Source: DASQBT01 sp963746955 (GTDB lineage Bacteria; Pseudomonadota; Gammaproteobacteria; Burkholderiales; Thiobacillaceae). Taken from it: a stretch of 64,000 nucleotides of DNA. The translations under genes and the position numbers were made by a program. Below the pieces are notes generated by a model. It made no database searches and was not told the origin of the DNA. It saw nothing but the letters and a program-made list of their open reading frames with translations. Where the stretch lies: NCBI GenBank assembly GCA_963746955.1, contig CAVVDR010000009.1, forward strand, positions 372,001 through 436,000, read 5' to 3'. This document shows, in pieces, positions 52,775 to 60,575 of the stretch (position 1 is its first letter; each line of letters begins with the position of its first letter).

Positions 52775-53785
52775 TCACATCTTTTCCTTCATCCAGCGCG
52801 CCACATCCATGGCAAAATAGGTCAATGTCCCATCCGCCCCAGCCCGCTTGAAGCTTAACAATGCTTCCAAGACACATGCCCGTTCGCTGATCCAGCCGTT
52901 TTGGCCCGCCGCTTTGAACATGGCATATTCGCCACTGACCTGATAGGCGTAGGTCGGCGCGCCGAAACGCTCCTTCACGCGCCGAACAATATCCAGATAG
53001 GGCATCCCTGGCTTGACCATCACCATATCCGCCCCTTCTTCCAGATCCAATCCCACTTCCCACAGGGCTTCGTCGGAATTGGCCGGATCCATCTGATAGG
53101 TGTATTTGTTGCCCGCTCCCAGATTGGCGGCGGAGCCCACGGCATCGCGGAAAGGCCCGTAGAAGCTGGAGGCGTACTTGGCGGCATACGCCAAGATCCG
53201 AGTGTGGATCTGGCCCTCGTGGTCCAGCGCCTCCCGAATGGCGCCAATCCGGCCGTCCATCATGTCCGATGGCGCCACCACGTCCGCCCCGGCATGCGCG
53301 TGGCTGACCGCCTGACGCGTCAATACGGCCACGGTTTCGTCATTCAGCACGTAGCCGGACGCATCAATCAAGCCGTCCTGCCCGTGACTGGTATAGGGGT
53401 CGAGGGCGATGTCGGTAATGATGCCCAATTCCGGCACGGCCTGTTTCAGTGCTCTTACCGTCCGGGGAACCAGGCCCTCCGGGTCAACGGCCTCCCGCGC
53501 ATCCTCTGTTTTAAGGGATGGGTCAATGACGGGAAACAGCGCCAGCGCCGGGATTCCCAGGCGCGCCGCCTCTTCTGCCAGCGGCAGCAGTAAATCCACC
53601 GACAGCCGTTCAACCCCCGGCATGGAAGCCACGGCTTCGCGCCGGTGACTCCCATCCAGGACAAACACCGGATAGATCAAATCCGCAACGTCCAGATGGT
53701 TTTCCCGCATCAGACGGCGGGAGAACTCGTCGTGCCGCATGCGGCGCATGCGGCGGGAAGGAAAATGCCCCGCAACTCTAATCAC
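52775..53785 (-). CDS. hemB: Porphobilinogen synthase (delta-aminolevulinic acid dehydratase)
   Basis: A 336-residue HemB, with typical Arg-rich start (FPSRRMRRMRHDEFSRRLMR), LIYPVFVLDG, DIALDPYTSHGQDG, VVAPSDMMDGRIGAIR and the Schiff-base lysine in MVKPGMPYLD. It condenses two 5-aminolevulinates to porphobilinogen for heme and chlorin synthesis. The GTG start has TGGAG 7 nt upstream. A second, shorter copy of its 3' end lies behind a toxin-antitoxin module. Confidence 0.96.
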   Translation of the reverse strand: MIRVAGHFPSRRMRRMRHDEFSRRLMRENHLDVADLIYPVFVLDGSHRREAVASMPGVERLSVDLLLPLAEEAARLGIPALALFPVIDPSLKTEDAREAVDPEGLVPRTVRALKQAVPELGIITDIALDPYTSHGQDGLIDASGYVLNDETVAVLTRQAVSHAHAGADVVAPSDMMDGRIGAIREALDHEGQIHTRILAYAAKYASSFYGPFRDAVGSAANLGAGNKYTYQMDPANSDEALWEVGLDLEEGADMVMVKPGMPYLDIVRRVKERFGAPTYAYQVSGEYAMFKAAGQNGWISERACVLEALLSFKRAGADGTLTYFAMDVARWMKEKM

Positions 53786-53820
53786 AATCGGCTCCAGAGA
53801 AATTCAGGAACTATTCTAAG

Positions 53821-53940
53821 CCGCTCCGCTCTATCTGCTAGACGATTTTATCGTCTCCCGCTTCTCCTCCCTGAGCGGGCGCCTTGCCTCTGCAAGGCAT
53901 TTACCCCGGGCACATCCCCTTGGCCCGGGGTTTTTGTTTT
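53821..53940 (+). ncRNA. Candidate small RNA with anti-Shine-Dalgarno loop, next to engB
   Basis: About 120 nt with three hairpins and a terminator on the plus strand. Hairpin 1: AGACGA-tttta-TCGTCT (53840-53856). Hairpin 2: CCCGCT with loop tctcctccctg and AGCGGG (53857-53879); the loop contains CTCCTCCC, complementary to Shine-Dalgarno sequences. Hairpin 3: GCCTTGC-ctct-GCAAGGC (53881-53898). A stem CCCCGGG/CCCGGGG with TTTTTGTTTT ends it. Spot 42 in E. coli sits beside engB with the same orientation, convergent to engB; ErsA in Pseudomonas occupies a similar place. No protein-coding gene explains this plus-strand terminator. Promoter unclear (TATTCT at 53812 is a weak -10). Confidence 0.55.
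53903..53940 (+). terminator. Plus-strand rho-independent terminator of the candidate small RNA
   Basis: Stem ACCCCGGG / CCCGGGGT (8 bp, 13-nt loop) followed by TTTTTGTTTT. It lies immediately before the engB stop, so it may also help end transcription from the other side, though no T-run exists in that direction. Confidence 0.8.
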
Positions 53941-54535
53941 ATGGCTGGCGAATTTCCAGCCAGGGCGCAATCACTGCTTCGGCCTCGTCCATACCCTGCT
54001 TTTTTAGGCTGGAAAACAGTTGCACGCTCACCCAAGGCCACTCGACCAAGCTTTTCTTCACTGCGGTCACGGTCTTTTGGGCCTCGCTGCGCGATAATTT
54101 GTCCGATTTCGTCAACAAGATATGAACCGGCTTTCCTGTAGGGGCAAACCATTCCAGCATCTGCCGGTCTAGCCGGGTGAGGGGATGGCGGGCATCCATG
54201 ATGAGCACCATCCCTCGCAATGCCTCTCTGGACTGCAGATAGGATGACAGCACTCTTTCCCATCGAGCCCTGAGTTCCGGCGGAACCTTCGCATATCCGT
54301 AACCGGGCAAATCGACCAGATACACCTCTGGCCCCAGCGCAAAGAAGTTGATCAACTGGGTGCGCCCTGGGGTCTTGGACACAAAAGCCAGGCGGTTGTG
54401 TCGGGCCAGGGTATTGAGAGCGCTGGACTTGCCGGAGTTGGAGCGTCCGGCAAAAGCCACCTCGGCCTGACTCGCGGGCAGTTGGGCCAGGGTGGCAGCG
54501 GATAAAGCAAAGCGGGCCTGCCGCAAAAAAGTCAT
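53939..54535 (-). CDS. engB: Ribosome biogenesis GTP-binding protein EngB (YsxC)
   Basis: A 198-residue GTPase with G1 GRSNSGKSSALN, G2 TPGRTQLINFF, G3 DLPGYGYAKV, G4 LTKSDKL and G5-like SVQLFSSLKK. It helps assemble the 50S subunit. I use the ATG at 54535; a TTG 54 bp upstream has no better support. Divergent to cytochrome c4. Confidence 0.95.
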   Translation of the reverse strand: MTFLRQARFALSAATLAQLPASQAEVAFAGRSNSGKSSALNTLARHNRLAFVSKTPGRTQLINFFALGPEVYLVDLPGYGYAKVPPELRARWERVLSSYLQSREALRGMVLIMDARHPLTRLDRQMLEWFAPTGKPVHILLTKSDKLSRSEAQKTVTAVKKSLVEWPWVSVQLFSSLKKQGMDEAEAVIAPWLEIRQP

Positions 54536-54650
54536 GGCGGTGTCGCGCTTCCCATCATCGGCAACGCCGCTTCCGAGAATTCCCTTCAATATTAAAATTC
54601 GCTAAACTGCTCATTTTTCTGACAAATTTAAAGACCTTAAGGAGTCCCGG

Positions 54651-55277
54651 ATGAAGATCCAACAGGCGCTGATCCTTGTTGCTGGCATGACCAGTACTCT
54701 CGCGATAGCCAACCCAGCGGCGGCCCCCAGCATGGGCGATGCCAAGAAAGCCGAGAGCATCGTCACCAGTCTTTGTTCCGGGTGCCATGGACAGGATGGT
54801 AACAGCGTAGCGCCCCTCAATCCCAAACTGGCCGGGCTGGGCTATGAATACATCGACAAGCAACTCATCAACTTCAAATCCGGCGATCGTAAGAGCGCCG
54901 TCATGGCAGGCATGGTTGCGTCGCTCTCCCCCGATGACATGAAAAATCTGGCCGCCTATTTTTCCGAAAATGAACGCAAACCCGGAGTTGCCAAAGACAA
55001 GGATCTGGCGCTTCTGGGACAGAAGATCTACCGTGGCGGCGTGCTAGGCTCAGGGGTGCCCGCCTGTGCTTCCTGCCATGGACCCCAGGGACGCGGGATT
55101 CCAGTCCAATTCCCCGCCCTCTATGGCCAGCATGCGGATTATGTTTATGACCAGTTGAACAAGTTCCGTCTGGGCGAGCGCGCCAACGACGCTGCCAAGA
55201 TGATGCGCACCATTGCCGCCAAGATGACCGATGGGGAAATGAAAGCGGTGGCGCAATACATTCAAGGGCTTCGCTAG
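54651..55277 (+). CDS. Cytochrome c4 (diheme)
   Basis: A 208-residue periplasmic diheme cytochrome. After a signal peptide (cut near AIANPAAAPS), heme 1 is CSGCH (residues 42-46) and heme 2 CASCH (139-143). Met ligand candidates lie in KSAVMAGMVASLSPDDMKN and AAKMMRTIAAKMTDGEM. It shuttles electrons from the bc1 complex to terminal oxidases. Ribosome-binding site AAGGAG precedes the ATG. It lies divergent from engB, a conserved arrangement. Confidence 0.94.
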   Translation: MKIQQALILVAGMTSTLAIANPAAAPSMGDAKKAESIVTSLCSGCHGQDGNSVAPLNPKLAGLGYEYIDKQLINFKSGDRKSAVMAGMVASLSPDDMKNLAAYFSENERKPGVAKDKDLALLGQKIYRGGVLGSGVPACASCHGPQGRGIPVQFPALYGQHADYVYDQLNKFRLGERANDAAKMMRTIAAKMTDGEMKAVAQYIQGLR

Positions 55278-55295
55278 GCGACGAGATGTTCTGGG

Positions 55296-55327
55296 AACGG
55301 GCGACTGAGGCCGCCGCCCGTTTCTTG
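55296..55327 (+). terminator. Likely terminator after cytochrome c4
   Basis: Stem AACGGGCG / CGCCCGTT around an 11-nt loop followed by TTTCTTG. The T-run is interrupted, so efficiency may be moderate. Confidence 0.6.
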
Positions 55328-55701
55328 CGAGGCCTCGCTTGGATCCTTTGGACCGCTAGGTAGCCGCATCTTGCTCGCACGAGCGGGTTTGCGATCAATG
55401 GGTACCTCAGCAGTCCGGGGTAAATGCTCATGTTTATTGATAGCCGTCAACTCTCGCGATGGGAGCAGGGATGAGCTTCCTGTAACATTGATGCTTCCTC
55501 TAATATCGCCGCTGCGTTAAGGAATCCTGATGAGAAACGCGGTACTGAACTGTCTGTTCTCTGCCCTGCGCGGCCTAGCACGGTCTGAAGGCGTGGCAGC
55601 AATCGGGCCGCACGCGTGGTATCCAGGATGACTGATCCCACGCAGAACGCCTTCGCGCTAAGTTAGTGGATTACCGTCTCTTTGCCCAGTGGCGCACCGC
55701 C
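55328..55701. other. Intergenic region before the soxYZ group
   Basis: About 370 bp with no gene that I can support. A promoter for soxY may lie here or in the following short open frame. Confidence 0.4.
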
Positions 55702-56022
55702 ATGACGAATCCGACTCCCAATTTCTTGAACTCCATGGCGGCTCAGCCAATGAACCCGGCCAAGTGTACCGCCCGGATGACGATGCCTCTGGATCCAAAC
55801 GGGATGAACATGGCCATGCAGGCCGTGAACCCGGGCGAAGACACGCAGACGATGGCTTTACCCTGGGACTCCAAACCCATGACCCTGATGATGGCGCCTG
55901 CCAAGCCTCAAACCTATAACGGCTCAGTGGACACTATGCCCATTGCCGCAACTTATCCTATGATGCAGATGATCCCGATGCAGATGCCCACCGCCGGCAC
56001 GGCCCCTGCGCTCCTCCATTAA
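55702..56022 (+). CDS. Met/Pro-rich hypothetical protein upstream of soxY
   Basis: A possible 106-residue protein (MTNPTPNFLNSMAAQPMNPA), about one fifth Met, with the run YPMMQMIPMQMPT near the end. It has no signal peptide and a poor ribosome-binding site, so it may not be translated. The composition resembles the larger Met/Pro-rich protein downstream of soxYZ (57901-58584). I do not assign a function. Confidence 0.35.
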   Translation: MTNPTPNFLNSMAAQPMNPAKCTARMTMPLDPNGMNMAMQAVNPGEDTQTMALPWDSKPMTLMMAPAKPQTYNGSVDTMPIAATYPMMQMIPMQMPTAGTAPALLH

Positions 56023-56061
56023 TCCGGCAATATTGTTTCAACACAGAAGGAGATAAAGTCC

Positions 56062-56526
56062 ATGAACCCAATGCGTAGAAATATGCTAAAGGGCACCGCT
56101 GGCGTTGGCGTCCTGTCGGTGGCCGTCGCCGCAGGTCTGCTCAAACCGGGCCAGGTGCTGGCCGACTGGAACCAGGCCGGATTTGACGCCAAGCAACCGG
56201 CTGATGCGCTTGCATCCATCGGCGCATCGAGCGCTGCCAACTCGGCGAATATCGACCTGAAGGCGCCCGACATTGCGGAGAATGGTGCTTCGGTTCCGCT
56301 GGAAATTACGGTGAGCATGCCCGATGTGGAATCGCTTGCCATTCTGGCAGAGAAGAACGTGTACCCGCTGATCGCTGATTACAAGCTGACCGATTTTGGC
56401 GGCTTCATTGCGACGCGAATCAAGATGGCCCAGACTGCCGACGTGCGCATCATCGTGAAGGCGGGCGGCAAGGTCTGGACCACCGCGAAGGAAGTGAAAG
56501 TCACGATTGGCGGCTGCGGCGGTTGA
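56062..56526 (+). CDS. soxY: Sulfur-carrier protein SoxY
   Basis: A 154-residue SoxY. The Tat signal has RRNMLKG and a hydrophobic core (GVGVLSVAVAAGLL). The mature part ends in the hallmark GGCGG with the swinging-arm Cys152, which carries sulfur intermediates as thioether/persulfide during thiosulfate oxidation in the periplasm. Ribosome-binding site AGAAGGAG. SoxY pairs with SoxZ, encoded 46 bp later. Confidence 0.97.
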   Translation: MNPMRRNMLKGTAGVGVLSVAVAAGLLKPGQVLADWNQAGFDAKQPADALASIGASSAANSANIDLKAPDIAENGASVPLEITVSMPDVESLAILAEKNVYPLIADYKLTDFGGFIATRIKMAQTADVRIIVKAGGKVWTTAKEVKVTIGGCGG

Positions 56527-56572
56527 TCATGCGCAGTCAAGCTTCACATTTCAACGGCATACGGAGATAACT

Positions 56573-56875
56573 ATGGCAATTCCCATGAAAATGCGCGCGA
56601 GCACCGACGCTATTAAAGTTCTGCTCACCCACCCTTCCCAGAATGGCTTGGCCAAAGACAAAGCCACTGGCGGATTCATTCCCGCGCTGTTCATCAAGAC
56701 CATCAAGGTGGCAGTCAATGGCAAAGTTGTAGCCGATGGCCAGTGGGGCGGCGGCATCGCCAAGGATCCCTACCTGAACATCAAAGTCACCGGAATGAAA
56801 GCGGGCGACAAGGCTACCGTCGACGTTGTCGATAGCAGTGGTGACACCGGACATGGCGAAACCACGGTTTCATGA
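56573..56875 (+). CDS. soxZ: Sulfur-oxidation protein SoxZ
   Basis: A 100-residue SoxZ, the immunoglobulin-like partner that holds SoxY. It starts MAIPMKMRASTDAIKVLLTH and contains TGGFIPALFIKTIKVAVNG and GDTGHGETTVS. It lacks a signal peptide and rides out with SoxY by the Tat route. CGGAGATAACT precedes the ATG. No soxX, A, B, C or D is in the window. Confidence 0.96.
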   Translation: MAIPMKMRASTDAIKVLLTHPSQNGLAKDKATGGFIPALFIKTIKVAVNGKVVADGQWGGGIAKDPYLNIKVTGMKAGDKATVDVVDSSGDTGHGETTVS

Positions 56876-56920
56876 CGTGACGGGCAAGGCTGAGCAATAG
56901 CTGCGTTCCAGCGACCTGGC

Positions 56921-56953
56921 AAATTTGGGGAGAATTTCTCCCCAAATTTTTTC
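56921..56953 (+). terminator. Rho-independent terminator after soxZ
   Basis: Perfect 13-bp stem AAATTTGGGGAGA / TCTCCCCAAATTT with a 3-nt loop, followed by TTTC. Strong and bidirectional. Confidence 0.92.
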
Positions 56954-57126
56954 TTCATCCACCCCATGTTGGCCAGACCTTGCGGAACAACACCTCGTAC
57001 ATGCGGGGTGGCGTCACGCCCACGAATCCTCGCTTACCGAGCAACAACGACAATTGTGCTATCAATATATCAATAGATAGCGACAAGTAATGCCGCATCA
57101 AACCGGCGCGCGCTTCGGAGAACCTC

Positions 57127-57807
57127 ATGAAAATTCAGGCCAAACTTCTGCTTTCCCTGTTTTGTCTGGCCGCGTCCGCCGCCTTGGCTGACGAAGCCCC
57201 AAAAGCCCAAGGCAATCCCTATCTGCAGAACACACCTTACCAGTTTGGTTTCGGGTCGGCTCCCATCAAGCCCTGGACCATGTCGCCCAGCAAGACCAAG
57301 GAAGAAAAAACCCGCATGATGAGGATGATGATGCCCTTGTTGAGCCACGGCATGCACATGAACATCCGCGATGTCATGAATTACATGACCACCAAATACA
57401 AGGCCAAGCCGGGCCTGAGTTTTGATGATGTGGTGGAATCCATGAAACTGCGGGCCAATCAATTGAACTTCAAGTTGGTGGGTATCAGCCCAATGTGGAA
57501 GGATATTCGGGCTGTCCTGGAGGACACAACTACGCCCCGCATGGAGGTCTACAGCTTCTGTGATATTGCTGCGGGTCGTGAGGTCATGAGCCTGGCCCCA
57601 GAGGCGATCGCGTTTTTGCCTTGCCGCATTGCGGTCATGGAGGATGCGGACAAGAACATCTGGGTGATAACCCTGGACTGGGACATTGCCTGGCTGGATT
57701 CAGTCAATGGCAGCATGGACATTTCTCCCGAATTGGCAAAGATGGCCAGAGACATCCGGGACAAGATGGATAACATCATGCAGGCAGCCGCGAATGGCGA
57801 TTTATAA
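57127..57807 (+). CDS. DUF302-domain periplasmic protein
   Basis: A 226-residue protein with a signal peptide (LLLSLFCLAASAALA). The central and C-terminal parts match the DUF302 layout: FDDVVESMKLRANQLNFKLV, then MEVYSFCDIAAGREVMSL and AIAFLPCRIAVMEDADKNIW. It is Met-rich around residues 63-82 (TRMMRMMMPLLSHGMHMNIR). DUF302 proteins are found with sulfur and metal genes, role unknown. The gene is a separate unit after the soxZ terminator, followed by a Met/Pro-rich protein gene. Confidence 0.85.
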   Translation: MKIQAKLLLSLFCLAASAALADEAPKAQGNPYLQNTPYQFGFGSAPIKPWTMSPSKTKEEKTRMMRMMMPLLSHGMHMNIRDVMNYMTTKYKAKPGLSFDDVVESMKLRANQLNFKLVGISPMWKDIRAVLEDTTTPRMEVYSFCDIAAGREVMSLAPEAIAFLPCRIAVMEDADKNIWVITLDWDIAWLDSVNGSMDISPELAKMARDIRDKMDNIMQAAANGDL

Positions 57808-57900
57808 GGACGGCATGCAACAGCCCGATCGAGGGAGATGTTAATTGCGGTTATGTTGACGACCGCGTATGGTGAGGAATCAAATCCCAAAGGAGATGCC

Positions 57901-58584
57901 ATGAAAACCCGCGCCCTGGCCACGATTTCACTTGCCCTGATAGGATCGACTGCCCAGGCCCAAACCGGGTGGGACCCCATGTTGAATCCCGCTGCCATGA
58001 TGGCGCCCTTGAACATGCTGGCGCCGCTGATGTCCGCTCCCGTGGCCATGATGAACCCGGCCACCATGATGAACCCAATGACCATGATCGCCCCCATGTT
58101 GGGAAACGGCATGACACCGAACTTACAACAGTTCACAAATCCCTATCTGAACCCTTGGGCTGCGGGTAACCCCTTCCTGAACCCCATGGCGGGCACTGGC
58201 AACCCATTCATGATGCCAAACCTCCAGCAATTCGCTAATCCCTATCTGAACCCCATGGCGGGGGCAGGTAACCCATTCATGAGGCCACCCCAGAGCGCCC
58301 CCGCGCCCAGCTTTTTCCCCATGATGCCTATGCCCCAGCAAGCCCCGGCTCCCAGCTATGGAATGCCGGCCAATCGCGCTCCCGCCGCGCCTGCCCAGAG
58401 CTTTATGCCGTTCTTTCCGGCAATGCCAGCGCCCCAGCAGGCTGCTGCGCCCCAGGCTCCTGTGCCTCAGCCTCCCGCAGCCAATATGTTTGATCCATCA
58501 TTCTGGATGAAGATGTTCCCCAACGCCGCACCGCCTGCGCCCGCTGCGAGCCAGACCCCGCAGCCCGCCCCGGCAGCAAGATAG
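57901..58584 (+). CDS. Secreted Met/Pro/Asn-rich repeat protein
   Basis: A 227-residue protein with a signal peptide (MKTRALATISLALIGSTAQA). The mature part is low complexity: Met/Pro/Ala-rich (PMLNPAAMMAPLNMLAPLM), then imperfect repeats of NLQQF(T/A)NPYLNP and GNPFM/L, then a Pro/Ala/Gln-rich end. About 15% Met. Met-rich periplasmic proteins can bind copper or absorb oxidants, but nothing here proves that. Ribosome-binding site AAAGGAG. It sits 93 bp after the DUF302 gene. Confidence 0.8.
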   Translation: MKTRALATISLALIGSTAQAQTGWDPMLNPAAMMAPLNMLAPLMSAPVAMMNPATMMNPMTMIAPMLGNGMTPNLQQFTNPYLNPWAAGNPFLNPMAGTGNPFMMPNLQQFANPYLNPMAGAGNPFMRPPQSAPAPSFFPMMPMPQQAPAPSYGMPANRAPAAPAQSFMPFFPAMPAPQQAAAPQAPVPQPPAANMFDPSFWMKMFPNAAPPAPAASQTPQPAPAAR

Positions 58585-59020
58585 CTCGGCCAATTGCATC
58601 CTGACCAAGCCGAAAGCCAAGTCCGCAATTAACACAACAAGCGATAAATAAGCTGCCTGAGCCAGGGCAAGACACGGCCAGCACCATGCTGTCGCTAACA
58701 ACAACGAAGGTGATCAAGCGTTGCATGGCGATATGAATGCCGCGGTCAATGGCCGTCGCTGATTCTATCTGCTGAATAGTTGCGGGGTTCGCCGGCTTTC
58801 CTGCGCGATATTTAGTGTTCTGCAACCTGGTTGCGGCAAGTACGCTGGATGGCATGCCAGAAGACTACGATCATCGCGCCAAAGGTGGTGACAAGACTCA
58901 ATGTGGTCAGTCGCAAATTGAGGGTGGACCAACTGCAACAGGTTCCGTGGAAGGGGCTTTCAAGAATGAGCCCGGGAAGATCTAAGGCAATGATCGTCGG
59001 AGCGCGTTCATCGCGGATCT
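58585..59020. other. Gene-free stretch before hemL
   Basis: About 435 bp between the Met/Pro-rich gene and the hemL 3' end. Short open frames on both strands have no start signals and no family resemblance. No hairpin stronger than chance. Confidence 0.4.
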
Positions 59021-60301
59021 TCAGCGCAGACCGGCAAACGCGCGTCTGGCCGCGTTAACCGTTGCCACAATGTCTGCCTCGCTGTGGGCGGCCGAGACAA
59101 AACCCGCCTCGTAAGCCGAGGGAGCGAGATAGACCCCGTCCAGAATCATTGCGTGAAAGAAGCGGTTGAAGCGATCCTTGTCGCAAGCCATGACCTCGGC
59201 GTAGCTGCGAGGCGGCATGGCGCTGAAATAGATGCCAAACATGCCGCCGACGCTGGCGGCGCTGAAGACTTCTCCGGTCTGGGCTGCCGCGGCCGCCAGG
59301 CCTTCGACCAAGGCCAGGGTACGTTCGGCCAGACGTTCGTAAAAACCGGGAGCGCGCGTGGCCTTGAGCGTCGCCAGCCCTGCCGCCACTGCAATTGGGT
59401 TGCCGGACAGTGTGCCCGCCTGATAGACCGGGCCGACGGGCGCAAGCCGCCCCATGATATCGGCGCGCCCGCCAAACGCCCCCACCGGCAGACCACCGCC
59501 AATGACCTTACCCAGAGTCGTCAGGTCGGGCGTAATGTCATACAGGCCTTGCGCACCCTGGGGACCGACGCGAAAACCGGTCATCACCTCATCGAAAATC
59601 AACACGACGCCGTGCTTGCTGCACAGTTCGCGCAGGCCCTCAAGAAAGCCCGGCGCGGGTTGCACCAGGTTCATGTTGCCGGCGACCGGCTCGACGATGA
59701 TGGCAGCGATTTCGCTGCCGATTTTTTCCAGCGTACGTTCCACCCCGGCCAGGTCGTTGTAATCCAGCACCAGGGTCTGCGCAGCCACTTCCGCCGGCAC
59801 CCCAGCGGAAGTGGGGTTGCCATAAGTCAGTGCGCCGGAACCGGCCTTGACCAGAAGAAGATCGGCGTGACCGTGGTAGCAGCCTTCGAACTTGATGATC
59901 TTGCTGCGGCCGGTGTAGCCCCGCGCCAGCCGGATTGCGCTCATGGTGGCTTCGGTGCCGGACGAGACCAGCCGCACTTTTTCGAAACCTGGCAACAGAC
60001 TTACCAGCAGTTCCGCCATTTCCAGTTCCAGCTCGGTAGGCGCGCCGAAGCTCAGGCCCAGCAAAGCCTGATCCTGCACCGCCCGTACCGTTTCCGGATG
60101 CGCATGGCCCAGAATGGCGGGTCCCCAGGAACCCACGTAATCGATGTACTCGCGACCATCCACATCCCAAAGGCGTGAGCCTTGGCCGCGGGCAAAGAAT
60201 CGCGGCACCCCGCCCACCGACTTGAAGGCGCGGACCGGAGAATTGACTCCGCCGGGAATGACTTTTTGCGATTGTTCAAACAACTGGTGATTGCGATCCA
60301 A
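59021..60301 (-). CDS. hemL: Glutamate-1-semialdehyde 2,1-aminomutase
   Basis: A 426-residue PLP enzyme. Marks are NSPVRAFKSVGGVPRFFARG, DYVGSWGPAILGHAHPE, LVSSGTEATMSAIRLARGYT, FEGCYHGHADLLLV, VLIFDEVMTGFRVGPQGAQG and the lysine in LGKVIGGGLPVGAFGG. It makes 5-aminolevulinate for tetrapyrroles, the substrate of HemB encoded 6 kb away. Start TTG with GGAGG upstream. Confidence 0.95.
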   Translation of the reverse strand: MDRNHQLFEQSQKVIPGGVNSPVRAFKSVGGVPRFFARGQGSRLWDVDGREYIDYVGSWGPAILGHAHPETVRAVQDQALLGLSFGAPTELELEMAELLVSLLPGFEKVRLVSSGTEATMSAIRLARGYTGRSKIIKFEGCYHGHADLLLVKAGSGALTYGNPTSAGVPAEVAAQTLVLDYNDLAGVERTLEKIGSEIAAIIVEPVAGNMNLVQPAPGFLEGLRELCSKHGVVLIFDEVMTGFRVGPQGAQGLYDITPDLTTLGKVIGGGLPVGAFGGRADIMGRLAPVGPVYQAGTLSGNPIAVAAGLATLKATRAPGFYERLAERTLALVEGLAAAAAQTGEVFSAASVGGMFGIYFSAMPPRSYAEVMACDKDRFNRFFHAMILDGVYLAPSAYEAGFVSAAHSEADIVATVNAARRAFAGLR

Positions 60302-60575
60302 GGGAACCTCCGATTAAGTTTTTCATAGGCCGCGCAGAGGCCTGGCGGGATGAGATACACGAAGCGCGGCGCAGGTCGTAGTCATTCTACGAAGCCAAGC
60401 GGCGCGACACAGCAGATCGCCCGCCAAGCCCCTGCCCTCCGGGTTTGCACGAAAATTGCCCATCTGCGGTGTTGCGCTCCTAGGTTCGTATGTCCAATAC
60501 GACCCTCGTCGCGCGCGTAGCATCTGAGCACCTTTCGTGCAAACGCGATCCATGAAGATTTCAATCGGAGGTTCC
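60302..60575. repeat. hemL-thiE intergenic region bounded by an inverted repeat
   Basis: AAGGGAACCTCCGATT (60300-60315) and its inverted copy AATCGGAGGTTCCTT (60563-60577) frame ~250 bp without a gene. Similarity extends to 24 bp at ~80% (ATGAA..., ending CGGAGGTTCC). The left arm is the ribosome-binding site of hemL; the right arm overlaps the thiE stop. This may be a small decayed element or a chance duplication. Confidence 0.5.

Noticed and set aside
58403..58855. A 150-codon minus-strand open frame near the Met/Pro-rich gene
   Set aside because: Half of it is antisense to the Met/Pro-rich gene, it lacks a ribosome-binding site, and it resembles no family.
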